From contig JAAYFU010000003.1 of NCBI GenBank assembly GCA_012728095.1, positions 1-36,496 on the forward strand: a stretch of DNA of 36,496 nt, in the 5' to 3' direction. The stretch is from Clostridiaceae bacterium (GTDB lineage: Bacteria > Bacillota > Clostridia > DSM-8532). The position numbers and the translations under genes are program-made. This document shows, one piece after another, positions 6,284 to 15,631 of this stretch; within the stretch, counting starts at the first letter, position 1; the number at the start of each line of letters is the position of its first letter. The notes below the pieces were generated by a model, which saw only the letters and a list, made by a program, of their open reading frames with translations, was not told the origin of the DNA and ran no database searches.

Positions 6284-8494
6284 ATGAATATTTTGGAAGG
6301 CCTGAATCCGGAACAAAAACAGGCCGTTATGCATACAGAAGGGCCCCTGTTGGTTCTTGCAGGGGCAGGTTCGGGGAAAACAAGGGTTTTAACCCACAGG
6401 ATTGCGTATTTGGTTGAAGAAAAACTGGTCCGTCCGTGGAACATTCTGGCTATAACCTTTACCAATAAGGCAGCCAGAGAAATGAAAGAAAGATTGGAAA
6501 AGCTGATTGGCACACAGGTCGATGATATATGGGTAGGGACGTTCCATGCCTGTTGCGTGAGAATACTGAGACGGGAAATTGAAAGGCTGGGTTATGACAG
6601 GAGCTTTGTCATATATGATACAGATGATCAAAAAAGCCTGGTTAAAACCTGTCTGGAGCAGTTAAATATCAATGAAAAAAATTTCCCTCCCATGTCTATT
6701 CTGCACGAAATCAGCCGGGCCAAGGACGAGCTGATAGACTCCAAAAGGTTTTCATTAATGTACGAATCGGACTATCGGATGAGTAAAATTGCGGCAATAT
6801 ATGAGTTATACCAGAAGAAGCTCAAGGCTAATAATGCTTTGGATTTTGATGACATTATACTGCTTACCATTCGTATATTGTCAACCTTTCCTGAGGTATT
6901 GGACTATTATACCGACAAATTTAAGTATATCCTGGTGGACGAATACCAGGATACCAATACTGCCCAATACATGCTGGTAAATATGCTTGCCGCAAAACAT
7001 GGAAACATATGTGTTGTGGGGGATGACGACCAGATGATATACGGCTGGAGGGGAGCCAACCTTCGGAATATTCTTGATTTCGAAAAGGATTATCCCAACT
7101 GCCGGATTATTAAGCTTCAACAGAACTATCGCTCAACCAAAACCATACTTGAAGCTGCCAATAATGTAATAAGGAATAATTACGGAAGGAAAGAAAAACA
7201 GCTATGGACAAATAATGCGGAGGGTAACCTCTTAAACAGGTACGAAGCGGTAGATGAACGAGATGAAGCGTATTATATCGCAAGCACCATAAAGGCGCTG
7301 AAAAAATCGGGCAGGCCATATAGTGATATGGCTATTCTTTACAGACTTAACGCCCAGTCCCGTGTATTGGAGGAAATGCTGATGAAGCACGGTATCCCGT
7401 ACAAAATTTACGGGGGACTTAAGTTCTATGCCCGCAAGGAAATCAAGGATGTTATTGCCCTGCTGAGGGTCGTTCAGAACGGAAACGATGATATAAGCCT
7501 GAAAAGAATAATAAATGTGCCCAGAAGGGGTATTGGGAAAACAACACTGGACAGGCTGGAACAGTATGCGATAAGCGAAGAAACCAGTATGTATAAAATA
7601 ATTTCAATGATAGATAACTATCCGGAGTTTTCCCGACCCGTCAAAAACCTGAAGGAGTTCTATTATTTTATTGAGAGTATGAAAGCTTTGGCTGCCAATA
7701 CTGACCTGGTGGAATTTATTGAGGTCTTGATTGATAAAAGCGGGATTGTGAAAGAGCTTGAAGCCGAAATGACAATTGAGGGCAGAACGCGGATTGAAAA
7801 TATCAGAGAGTTTATTTCGGTGGCCAGGGAATTTGAATTAACCGCTGAAGAGAAACCAACTTTAGAGGATTTCCTTGCACATATATCCCTGGTGGCCGAT
7901 ATTGATGATCCCGAAGAGGTTGGGGATCGTGTGGTGATGATGACCCTCCACAGCGCAAAAGGTCTGGAATTCCCCATAGTTTTCATACCCGGAATGGAAG
8001 AGGGAATATTTCCCGTCTACAGGTCAGAAGAGGAAGAAATGGAAGAAGAGCGCCGGTTATGTTATGTGGGGATAACCCGTGCCAAAGAAGAAATTTATCT
8101 TACCAATGCGAAATGCCGTATGCTTTTCGGAAGTACCACTTATAACCGCGAATCGCGATTTTTAAGAGAAATACCCGACCGGCTCTTTTCCAAAATTGAT
8201 AATACAACGGCACAGGAAGTATCGGGAAATCTCAGGAAAGAATCGGCCTTTATACCCAGCGGCAGGGTCATGGATTTATCAGACCTAAAAGCCCGAATCA
8301 AAGAGTTTAACCGCTTGTCTTATGACAATGCTGTGTCGGTTAATGTCGGAGATCGTGTACTGCATAAAAAGTTCGGCGAAGGAACAGTAAAAGCCAGGGT
8401 CAAGGAAAGCGACGACTACAGGCTTGATATCGACTTTGATCAATATGGAATGAAGCGCCTCATGGAAAGCTATGCAAGACTGAAAAAGATATAG
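6284..8494 (+). CDS. pcrA: ATP-dependent DNA helicase PcrA (UvrD/Rep family)
   Basis: 736 residues, typical of PcrA. This 3'-5' superfamily 1A helicase acts in nucleotide excision repair, plasmid rolling-circle replication and removal of RecA filaments. Visible motifs are the Q motif GLNPEQKQAV, Walker A AGAGSGKT (26-33), motif Ia TFTNKAAREM, Walker B VDEYQDTN, motif III VGDDDQMIYGWRGA, motif IV QNYRST, motif V TLHSAKGLEFP and motif VI LCYVGITRAKE. The C-terminus carries the VGDRVLHKKFGEGTV Tudor-like segment that binds RNA polymerase in PcrA. Start at 6284 because GGAGG lies 8 bp upstream; the frame is open from 6254. Regulation by an SOS box is well supported. The Bacillus partners pcrB and ligA are not adjacent. 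Confidence 0.96.
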   Translation: MNILEGLNPEQKQAVMHTEGPLLVLAGAGSGKTRVLTHRIAYLVEEKLVRPWNILAITFTNKAAREMKERLEKLIGTQVDDIWVGTFHACCVRILRREIERLGYDRSFVIYDTDDQKSLVKTCLEQLNINEKNFPPMSILHEISRAKDELIDSKRFSLMYESDYRMSKIAAIYELYQKKLKANNALDFDDIILLTIRILSTFPEVLDYYTDKFKYILVDEYQDTNTAQYMLVNMLAAKHGNICVVGDDDQMIYGWRGANLRNILDFEKDYPNCRIIKLQQNYRSTKTILEAANNVIRNNYGRKEKQLWTNNAEGNLLNRYEAVDERDEAYYIASTIKALKKSGRPYSDMAILYRLNAQSRVLEEMLMKHGIPYKIYGGLKFYARKEIKDVIALLRVVQNGNDDISLKRIINVPRRGIGKTTLDRLEQYAISEETSMYKIISMIDNYPEFSRPVKNLKEFYYFIESMKALAANTDLVEFIEVLIDKSGIVKELEAEMTIEGRTRIENIREFISVAREFELTAEEKPTLEDFLAHISLVADIDDPEEVGDRVVMMTLHSAKGLEFPIVFIPGMEEGIFPVYRSEEEEMEEERRLCYVGITRAKEEIYLTNAKCRMLFGSTTYNRESRFLREIPDRLFSKIDNTTAQEVSGNLRKESAFIPSGRVMDLSDLKARIKEFNRLSYDNAVSVNVGDRVLHKKFGEGTVKARVKESDDYRLDIDFDQYGMKRLMESYARLKKI

Positions 8495-8519
8495 TATAAT
8501 ATGGTGAGTTTAAATTCTG

Positions 8520-9611
8520 GTGAATCGTATGGATGATAAAAACAACTACTTAAACAGGCGTAATAAGTATAATGAAGAGCTTAATGATCTCCTTGATCAA
8601 ATGGATAATATTTTAAAAAGAAATCCGCTGAGGGGAGTTTATGATGACCTTTTTTCCAACAGGCTCCCTATAGTGGAAGACTTTACTCCACCTTACAGAC
8701 AAAACGAACAGAATGCGCAGTTTGATCCGGGAGAGAATCCCTTTGTTTCTGAAGAAGTTGAAGATACTGCTCCAAATAAGAGTCTTGATGAGCTGATGGA
8801 GGAGCTTAACAGTCTTGTTGGCCTTAAAAAAGTTAAAGAGGACGTCAAGTCTCTGGCTAATGTTGTCAAGATAATGAAAATGCGCAAAGAAAGAGGCCTG
8901 CCGGAGGTAGAAATGTCCCTTCATCTTGTCTTCACGGGGAATCCCGGAACGGGTAAAACCACTGTGGCAAGACTGTTGGCCGGCATTTACAGGGAATTAG
9001 GCGTATTATCCAAAGGACATTTGGTAGAAGTGGACAGATCCAAGCTGGTAGCCAAATATGTGGGACAGACGGCTCCCCAGGTTATGGAAGTGGTAAACCA
9101 GGCACTGGGAGGCGTTCTTTTCATCGATGAAGCCTATTCCCTGGTTTCCCGAAGGGGAGAAAACGACTTTGGGTATGAAGCGGTGGATACGCTTATAAAA
9201 GCCATGGAGGACCACCGTGACGATTTAATTGTAATAGTTGCCGGTTATCCCGACAAAATGGAAGAATTCTTAAACTCCAATCCAGGACTTCAATCAAGAT
9301 TCAATAAGTATATAAATTTTGATGATTACACTCCTGAAGAGCTATTGGATATCTTCAGAGGAATGTGCAGAAAGAATGGATATAAGTTAACCGAAAATGC
9401 CGAAGAAAAGGTAAAACAAATGCTTGAATTCCTTCATGAAACCCGGTCCGACAGCTTTGCGAACGCCCGCACCGTCAGGAACCTGTTTGAGAAGCTACTA
9501 ACCATTCAGGCTGGCAGGCTGGCGGAGTTGGAATCGGTCAGTGATGAAGATCTGTCCACAATAACAGAAGAAGATTTGGACAAGATTGATCTTGGTGAAT
9601 TAATGAGATAG
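8520..9611 (+). CDS. AAA+ ATPase of the SpoVK/CbxX family
   Basis: 363 residues. Residues 1-85 are a charged, poorly conserved N-terminal extension. Residues 88-360 are a single AAA+ module: Walker A GNPGTGKT (140-147), Walker B VLFIDEAYSL (Asp203-Glu204), IVIVAGYPDKM (sensor I region) and SRFNKYINFDDY (arginine finger region). This is the CbxX/CfqX family that includes stage V sporulation protein K (322 residues in B. subtilis) and rubisco activases. A spoVK-like role fits the neighbouring spoIIE, but the extension means orthology is not certain. Start is GTG at 8520, with an ATG at 8529 as alternative. A TATAAT lies at the end of pcrA (8495-8500). It follows pcrA by 25 bp. Confidence 0.85.
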   Translation: MNRMDDKNNYLNRRNKYNEELNDLLDQMDNILKRNPLRGVYDDLFSNRLPIVEDFTPPYRQNEQNAQFDPGENPFVSEEVEDTAPNKSLDELMEELNSLVGLKKVKEDVKSLANVVKIMKMRKERGLPEVEMSLHLVFTGNPGTGKTTVARLLAGIYRELGVLSKGHLVEVDRSKLVAKYVGQTAPQVMEVVNQALGGVLFIDEAYSLVSRRGENDFGYEAVDTLIKAMEDHRDDLIVIVAGYPDKMEEFLNSNPGLQSRFNKYINFDDYTPEELLDIFRGMCRKNGYKLTENAEEKVKQMLEFLHETRSDSFANARTVRNLFEKLLTIQAGRLAELESVSDEDLSTITEEDLDKIDLGELMR

Positions 9612-9620
9612 AAGCCAGCT

Positions 9621-9748
9621 TCTGACCCCCAACCTCCAACTTCTAACACAAAAGATTCTTCGCTTACGCTCAGAATGACAAAATGCCTTCGTTTCCAATC
9701 TCCAACCTCTCAATTCCAACCTCCAGCCTCCAACCTCTCACCTCTAAA
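9621..9748. repeat. Pyrimidine-rich CCAACCTC repeat block with REP unit C inside
   Basis: Short degenerate copies of CCAACCTCY are spread over 9628-9646 and 9695-9748 (on the minus strand GAGGTTGGAG). A reverse-strand copy of the 30-bp REP-like core at 9650-9679 interrupts the block. Upstream of spoIIE. Confidence 0.65.
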
Positions 9749-9849
9749 TTGCTATTTCCCGAAATACAGGAAGTAAATACTATTTCAGAGGTTTCATTCA
9801 TATAATTTAGTAATGTTTTACTTAAGACAAATCGATGGAGGAACCGAAT

Positions 9850-12195
9850 ATGGAAAACGTAACAACACTAAAGAACGGGAATCGTTTATCAAAATATCTT
9901 TTAAATCGGCTTTCCGGCATTAAAATATACCATATTGTTGGCTTTATGATTTGTTTCATTTTCTCAAGGGCAAATCTCTTCGGCGTTATCAGGCCTTTTG
10001 CTTCAGCATTTTATGTTGTGGCCGGGTTCAGCGGAATCTCAAAGACAATCGCAATAATATCAATCACCCTTGGCAATGCAATATTTACCAGTTTTTTCGA
10101 AACGATGAGGCAGCTTCTGGCCTTAATACTATTTGAAGTCCTTTTGCGCATAGTGTTAAATGAAAATGCCCGAAACGGATCAATGTTTGCCCGGTCGGTA
10201 TTGATGGCATTTATTATTGGTATTACGGGACTTATAAGAGGTGCGGTCCAGGGTTTTGCTCTTTATGATTTGGTGGTATCACTGTTAAGCGCTGTCCTGG
10301 TTTTTCTCTTTTCATTGATCATGGCTCCCGGAACCGAGGTCTTAAGGGATAATCACAGTAAAGTCTCTGACAGCAAAACGCTGTTCTCCAGGACTATCTT
10401 ATTGGGGATTGTCATGATAAGCATGGAAAATATCATGATATGGGATTTAAAGCTAAACTCCGTTCTGGCCGGTTTAGCCGTATTGATAATTGCAAGGCGT
10501 AAGGGCAGCAGTGTTGGAGCATTGATAGGTGTTATCATGGGCATGGTTGTTGCCATATATGATATACCGGGAGCTCTTTCCATTCCGGGTATGTTCGCCC
10601 TTGCCGGGGCTGCGGCAGGTATTCCTGTAAAGACACGCACTTTTGCGGTTTCATTATGGACATTGGTGGTTATATTTTTTTCAGGGCTTTCAGTTCTGGA
10701 AGGAGGGCTTATAGTAAGATACTATGAATCTCTTGTCTCAGGAATTTTGTTCTTGCTTATTCCTAAATCAATAGTCGATTATGTAAGTTATGAATTAGGC
10801 GGAATGGATGATATGGCCATAAATATTTCGGTATGCCATTCCAGCCGGGCGCATGAAGTTGCCGATAAGATTTTTGTTTTAGGAAGAGGTCTTTCCCGGG
10901 TAGCAATGAACATTGAGGAAACAATCCCGGATGATGAAGACGATAAAGGCACCGTTATACAATGGATTATAGAATCAGTGGCCGAAAAGGTGTGCAATCG
11001 CTGCAGCATGTGTGACAGGTGCTGGAATATGAATTTTTATAAAACATATAGATTGATAGAAGATACACTGTCTAATTTAAATCTGGATGAAAACGGGCGT
11101 CCTGAAATTCCTGCATGGTTCAAATCGGTGTGTACAAAACCTGAAAAATTTATTGAAGCACTGGAAACGGCATATTCAATTTATAAAACCGATAATATAT
11201 GGAGACAGAAGCTTAGGGAAAGCAGGGCGCTGCTGAGCAAACAGGCCGACATAATATCCGGAAGCGTCATAGCGCTTGCCCGCAGCCTGGTTGATGAAGA
11301 GGACAGGGACTTTAAAGTGGAAAACAGGCTACTGGCAGTGGCGTCTAGCAAAGGTATCCAGGTAAAAGATTTTCGTTATCATAATAAAAAAGAATCTAGG
11401 CCGTATGTGGATGTTCTGCTGGACGGAAAAAATAAGATAGATACAGATATTCTCGATGAGATAATCCAGGAAAATGTCCAGAACAATTTTATAAGGATAG
11501 GTGATTTAAGAAGGGATTTTCTCGGTTATACGGTCTTAAGATATATGAAAAAGCCAAAATACAGAACGGTTACCGGAGTTGCCCGTGCAGCCAGGGAAAC
11601 GTCGCTTGTATCCGGTGATAATTTTACTTTCTTTGTTACCTGCAGGGGTTATCATATAAGCGCCATAAGCGACGGCGCCGGAAGCGGCAGGCAAGCCGAT
11701 AAACTCAGCCGCACTGCAATTCAGATGCTGGAAAATTTATTGGATGACGGGATTGAAACCAGTTTGGCAATAAGGCTGTCAAACCTGTACCTTAATGTGC
11801 GGGGAGAAAACGAGAGACTGGCTACCATTGATCTATGCTCCATAGATCTTTCAACCGGAGCGGCTTCCTTTTACAAATACGGCGCTTCTCCGTCTTTCGT
11901 GAAGAACAAGTATTGTACCGAAGAAATAATTACCGGCAACAATGATTCGGATACAGCCAAACCTCTGCATTATAAACCTGTTTCTCTCTCAGGGGGAGAT
12001 TTTATTATTATGATTACCGACGGTGTTCTTGAAGCATTTTCGTTATCAGGGGAATCCGACCAATTGCTGAAATATATCGACAGTATTGATACCGTCAATG
12101 CACAGGTTATGGCAGAAAGCATTTTAAATGAAGCAAAAAAACGAAGCCAGGGAAAACATGATGACATGACAGTTATGGTTACAAGGCTTTGGTAA
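9850..12195 (+). CDS. spoIIE: Stage II sporulation protein E (membrane PP2C phosphatase)
   Basis: 781 residues (827 in B. subtilis). SpoIIE dephosphorylates SpoIIAA, which frees sigma-F in the forespore, and takes part in polar septation with FtsZ. The N-terminal 300 residues hold about ten hydrophobic segments. A central region carries a tight Cys cluster, CNRCSMCDRCW, at 10992-11025. The C-terminal PP2C domain shows ISDGAGSGRQAD, TIDLCSIDL, MITDGVLEAF and HDDMTVMV with the metal-binding Asp residues in place; DGAGSG replaces the more usual DGMGNG. Start at 9850 because GGAGG ends 8 bp before it; the ATG at 9835 overlaps the ribosome binding site. A TATAAT lies at 9801-9806 without a clear -35. 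The stop is 3 bp from the end of the convergent murC. Confidence 0.95.
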   Translation: MENVTTLKNGNRLSKYLLNRLSGIKIYHIVGFMICFIFSRANLFGVIRPFASAFYVVAGFSGISKTIAIISITLGNAIFTSFFETMRQLLALILFEVLLRIVLNENARNGSMFARSVLMAFIIGITGLIRGAVQGFALYDLVVSLLSAVLVFLFSLIMAPGTEVLRDNHSKVSDSKTLFSRTILLGIVMISMENIMIWDLKLNSVLAGLAVLIIARRKGSSVGALIGVIMGMVVAIYDIPGALSIPGMFALAGAAAGIPVKTRTFAVSLWTLVVIFFSGLSVLEGGLIVRYYESLVSGILFLLIPKSIVDYVSYELGGMDDMAINISVCHSSRAHEVADKIFVLGRGLSRVAMNIEETIPDDEDDKGTVIQWIIESVAEKVCNRCSMCDRCWNMNFYKTYRLIEDTLSNLNLDENGRPEIPAWFKSVCTKPEKFIEALETAYSIYKTDNIWRQKLRESRALLSKQADIISGSVIALARSLVDEEDRDFKVENRLLAVASSKGIQVKDFRYHNKKESRPYVDVLLDGKNKIDTDILDEIIQENVQNNFIRIGDLRRDFLGYTVLRYMKKPKYRTVTGVARAARETSLVSGDNFTFFVTCRGYHISAISDGAGSGRQADKLSRTAIQMLENLLDDGIETSLAIRLSNLYLNVRGENERLATIDLCSIDLSTGAASFYKYGASPSFVKNKYCTEEIITGNNDSDTAKPLHYKPVSLSGGDFIIMITDGVLEAFSLSGESDQLLKYIDSIDTVNAQVMAESILNEAKKRSQGKHDDMTVMVTRLW

Positions 12196-12198
12196 AGG

Positions 12199-13593
12199 CT
12201 AATTGTCAGAACCGGCAAGAAACATTTCCCCGACGCGATAAACATCTCCCGCTCCCATGGTAATAACAAGGTCGCCGGCAGACGCGTTTTCCTGTAAGAA
12301 TTTGACTATCTCATCGAACCCGGACAAATATACCGAGTTGCTGGTGTTTAGATTTATCCGATCGCTTAAAATGCGGGAATTAATGATGCCGGTATCTTTT
12401 TCTCTTGCCGCATAGATGTCGGTTACTATTACCGTATCGGCTTGGGCAAAAGACCTGGAAAAATCATCAATAAGCTCATAAGTTCTGGAGTAGGTGTGGG
12501 GCTGAAATACGCAGAAAAGACGGTTAGGCGCCAATGCTCTGGCAGCGCTCAGACTGGCCTGTATTTCAGTAGGATGATGAGCATAATCATCCATAACCCT
12601 GATACCGTATATTATCCCTTTATCTTCAAGGCGCCTGTGGGTTCCTTTATACTTTTCCAAACCGTTTATTATGGCACTTTTGTCCACGCCTAAAGTATGG
12701 CATGCAGCGACGGCGGCAAGCATGTTTGACACATTATGAAGCCCAGGCACGCCGAGACTTAAATCTGCCCACCGGGATTTTTTGTACAGTATCGTAACTT
12801 TTGCATAACCCTGTTTAAATGTAATATTTTCACAGCTCCAGTCTGCATCCGTAGAATTAATGCCATAGGTAATTACCGGACGCGTAATTACTTTTGAAAG
12901 GGTTTTGGTTTGAGGGTCATCGATATTCAGTATAATTGTTCCGGGTTCTCTTACATTGCCAAGAAATTTTTCAAAAGAATTGCGTATACTGTCAATATCC
13001 TTGAAGAAATCCAGATGATCCGCTTCAATATTAAGAACTATGGCTAAAGACGGTCTGAATTTAAGAAAACTGTTTTTATACTCGCAGGCTTCGGCAACAA
13101 AATAATCACTGTTGCCGATGCGGGTATTTCCGCCTATAAGATCAAGCATTCCGCCTACGTGGATAGTCGGATCCAAACCCGCCTCCATCAGTACCGTCGA
13201 AATCATGGATGTAGTTGTTGTCTTTCCGTGTGTACCAGAAACAGCGATACAGTTTTTAAACTGATCCATTATGGCGCCTAAAAGTTCGGCTCTTTCTATT
13301 ACGGGTATATTGCGTTTTTTTGCTTCGATAATCTCAGGGTTGTCATTAGAAACAGCTGCCGTGTAAACGACCAGATCCTGATCAGTAATATTGGAAGCCT
13401 GATGTGAGTAATAAATATCTGCACCCATTTCCCCTAATCTTTTTGTTATTTCAGTTTCCTTCAAATCGGAGCCCGAGATTTTAACGCCTTTATGCATAAG
13501 AATCTCAGCAAGCCCGCTCATACTTATGCCTCCGATTCCCACCATATGAACTTTCGTATCGTTCTTATTAAATATAAAATTTTGATTTCCCAT
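12199..13593 (-). CDS. murC: UDP-N-acetylmuramate--L-alanine ligase
   Basis: 464 residues. MurC adds L-alanine to UDP-MurNAc, the first amino acid of the peptidoglycan stem peptide, using ATP in the cytosol. Visible: the N-terminal Rossmann motif GIGGISMSG (about 19-27), the P-loop SGTHGKTTTT (119-128), NIEADHLDFF, and in the C-terminal domain DDYAHHPTEI and HTYSRT. The EACEYKNSFL segment is the form usual in clostridial MurC. Start at 13593 because GGAG stands 7 bp upstream; the frame is open further to a TTG at 13620, adding nine residues rich in Cys that are probably untranslated. Divergent from spoVG and convergent with spoIIE with only 3 bp between the stops and no terminator visible there. 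Confidence 0.95.
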   Translation of the reverse strand: MGNQNFIFNKNDTKVHMVGIGGISMSGLAEILMHKGVKISGSDLKETEITKRLGEMGADIYYSHQASNITDQDLVVYTAAVSNDNPEIIEAKKRNIPVIERAELLGAIMDQFKNCIAVSGTHGKTTTTSMISTVLMEAGLDPTIHVGGMLDLIGGNTRIGNSDYFVAEACEYKNSFLKFRPSLAIVLNIEADHLDFFKDIDSIRNSFEKFLGNVREPGTIILNIDDPQTKTLSKVITRPVITYGINSTDADWSCENITFKQGYAKVTILYKKSRWADLSLGVPGLHNVSNMLAAVAACHTLGVDKSAIINGLEKYKGTHRRLEDKGIIYGIRVMDDYAHHPTEIQASLSAARALAPNRLFCVFQPHTYSRTYELIDDFSRSFAQADTVIVTDIYAAREKDTGIINSRILSDRINLNTSNSVYLSGFDEIVKFLQENASAGDLVITMGAGDVYRVGEMFLAGSDN

Positions 13594-13821
13594 AATACAC
13601 TCCGATTTGCAACATTTCAATCAGATAGAATTATATATCAAATACAAGCTTTTATTCAAGAAAAGAACGTTAATACAGAATACCGTATTTTCCATTATAA
13701 AAAAGTGTATTACCAGAAATTTTATTGGCAAATATCAGTTTAAATTGTGTATTAATGAGGATTTCAGAAAATATTGCTTAACAATGATATGGAAAATATT
13801 AAAAATTACTTTTAAAAAAGG

Positions 13822-13846
13822 AGGAATTTTGGAATATTTGGCGAAT
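13822..13846 (+). promoter_or_regulatory. Sigma-H promoter for spoVG
   Basis: AGGAATT (13822-13828), 14 bp, GAAT (13843-13846). The B. subtilis spoVG promoter has AGGATTT and GAAT at the same 14-bp spacing. The 200 bp upstream are strongly AT-rich, as at the Bacillus locus. The match to a gene known to depend on sigma-H makes this convincing. Confidence 0.75.
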
Positions 13847-13900
13847 TTATAATATCAAACATAAAAACTACATTGCAAAATCGGAAGGTGGGCTGCTAAA

Positions 13901-14191
13901 GTGGAAATTACAGACATTAGAATTCGTAAAGTTGATGCTGAGGGTAAAATGAAGGCAGTGGTGTCAGTTACGTTTGACAATGAATTTGTTGTCCATGACA
14001 TCAAAATAATTGAAAGTCAAAATGGACTATTTATTGCAATGCCTAGCCGTAAAACCCCGACTGGTGAATTCAGGGACATTGCGCATCCTATTAATGCAGA
14101 AGCAAGGAATAAGGTGCAAAATGCAATACTAGAAAAGTACCAGTCCATGTTGGCGGAAGAAGAAGCCGCCGGTGCGCTCCTAAAGGAATAA
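13901..14191 (+). CDS. spoVG: Septation / RNA-binding regulator SpoVG
   Basis: 96 residues, the standard length. The N-terminus [11 protein letters not shown] and the core [19 protein letters not shown] are diagnostic of SpoVG, a small nucleic-acid-binding regulator that affects septation and capsule or sporulation genes. The start is GTG at 13901 with GGAAGGTGGG about 9 bp upstream. It is transcribed from a sigma-H promoter and followed by a terminator, so it is probably mostly monocistronic, although glmU-prs-pth lies downstream in the conserved Bacillus order. Confidence 0.96.
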   Translation: MEITDIRIRKVDAEGKMKAVVSVTFDNEFVVHDIKIIESQNGLFIAMPSRKTPTGEFRDIAHPINAEARNKVQNAILEKYQSMLAEEEAAGALLKE

Positions 14192-14212
14192 TTTCCGAAA
14201 GGCTGATTAACT

Positions 14213-14246
14213 TGGGCACTTCTTGAACATGAAGTGCCTATTTTGT
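14213..14246 (+). terminator. Terminator after spoVG
   Basis: GGCACTTC (14215-14222) pairs with GAAGTGCC (14231-14238), 8-nt loop, followed by TATTTTG. Confidence 0.75.
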
Positions 14247-14346
14247 TGCATTAAAATATGTAAAATGTCAATTGCAATACTTCAATAAAAATGAGAGAAT
14301 AATTATAGATAAGAAACTTAACTAAACATTCAGGGGGTAAAAGCTC

Positions 14347-15603
14347 TTGCAGGAACTGGTGACACTCATTATTGCGTCGGACAAGGAAACCGGCATGAAA
14401 TCTTTGCTGCCCAAATATATCCATCATATTTGCGGACAAGCAATGTTATCGTATACAATTGACGCAAGCATAAAAGCAGGTTCAAATAAACTGATTGTTC
14501 TTTTGGGGCAGGACCTGGATCCTGTAGAAAAGATATTACCGGAAGAAACTATTGTGATTCATAGTGATAAAGATCCGGAACTGGAGACAGTTTTAAATGA
14601 AAACAGGAAAGGAACGGTGCTTATCTTACCTGGCGAATATCCCGCCATATGTGCCGATACTCTTAAATCCGCCTACGAATATCACCTGGAAAAGAAAAAT
14701 CATGTAACTGTTCTTACTAATAAAGAGGGAAGCCTGTCCGATATTTGTATCATTAATACAGAATTATTATTGACCGAAGTCTTAGATTACCAAAAAGAAA
14801 ACCATTTCGAAAGTCTTTCAATAAAAAATATAATTAAAAAGTTTTATGCCAAGGGTCAAAAGGTTGGAGGCTACAGAGCTTCATGTTCTGAAGAACTGAT
14901 TAAGGTTAATGACAGGAGTCAGTTATCCAAGGCTGAACGCATTATTTTAGATCGCATTATAAAAAAACATATGGATAACGGCGTAACCTTCCATTTACCT
15001 GAAACTTGTATGATACACAATAACGTGGTAATAGGAAAAGATACAATCATCCACCCCGGAACGCAACTGGAGGGGAATACGGTAATCGGCGAAAATTGCC
15101 AGATAGGGCCTTATTCCCGTATTGAAAACAGTATTGTTAAAGACGGGGTTATTTTTATGAATTCTGTGATGATTGATTCTCAAATAGGCAGTAACACAAA
15201 AGTCGGCCCTTACGCATATATCAGACCCGGTTCAAATATCGGTGAAAATGTTAAAATCGGCGACTTTGTAGAAATAAAGAACTCCTACATTGGCAATAAT
15301 TCAAAGGTACCTCATCTGTCTTATATAGGAGATGCGGATATCGGGGAATTTGTCAATATGGGATGTGGATCAATAATAGTGAATTATGACGGCATGAAGA
15401 AAACCAGATCCACGGTGGGAGACCATGCCTTTGTAGGATGCAATGTTAATTTGGTGTCTCCTGTTGTAATAAATAATTATGCATATATCGCAGCCGGTTC
15501 AACCATAACCGATGAAGTGCCTGAATACTCATTGGCTATTGCCAGAAACAGACAGACAATAATTGCTGACTGGGTAAGAAGAAAAGGATTAGATAAAAAA
15601 TAA
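14347..15603 (+). CDS. glmU: GlmU-like protein with degenerate uridyltransferase domain and intact acetyltransferase domain
   Basis: 418 residues against about 456 for bifunctional GlmU. GlmU acetylates glucosamine-1-phosphate (C-terminal domain) and then makes UDP-GlcNAc (N-terminal domain). The left-handed beta-helix from about residue 220 is well kept: YIRPGS, GDFVEIKNS, the catalytic His in SKVPHLSYIGDA, VNMGCGS, VNYDGMKK and LAIARNRQ. The N-terminal domain (1-215) keeps the fold outline (LPKYIHHICGQAML) but the nucleotide-binding signature GxGTRMKS reads ASDKETGMKS, the QLGTAHA motif is absent, and the usual GDxPL segment reads GEYPAI. Uridyltransferase activity is therefore doubtful. 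The start is TTG with GGGGGT upstream. Heads the glmU-prs-pth group after spoVG. Confidence 0.88.
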   Translation: MQELVTLIIASDKETGMKSLLPKYIHHICGQAMLSYTIDASIKAGSNKLIVLLGQDLDPVEKILPEETIVIHSDKDPELETVLNENRKGTVLILPGEYPAICADTLKSAYEYHLEKKNHVTVLTNKEGSLSDICIINTELLLTEVLDYQKENHFESLSIKNIIKKFYAKGQKVGGYRASCSEELIKVNDRSQLSKAERIILDRIIKKHMDNGVTFHLPETCMIHNNVVIGKDTIIHPGTQLEGNTVIGENCQIGPYSRIENSIVKDGVIFMNSVMIDSQIGSNTKVGPYAYIRPGSNIGENVKIGDFVEIKNSYIGNNSKVPHLSYIGDADIGEFVNMGCGSIIVNYDGMKKTRSTVGDHAFVGCNVNLVSPVVINNYAYIAAGSTITDEVPEYSLAIARNRQTIIADWVRRKGLDKK

Positions 15604-15631
15604 TATCTTGGTTTGGAGGTAGTTTATTCAA

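Noticed and set aside
13607-13852. Forward ORFs of about 80 codons between murC and spoVG
   Set aside because: AT-rich low-complexity translation, no ribosome binding site, and the sigma-H promoter lies inside them.
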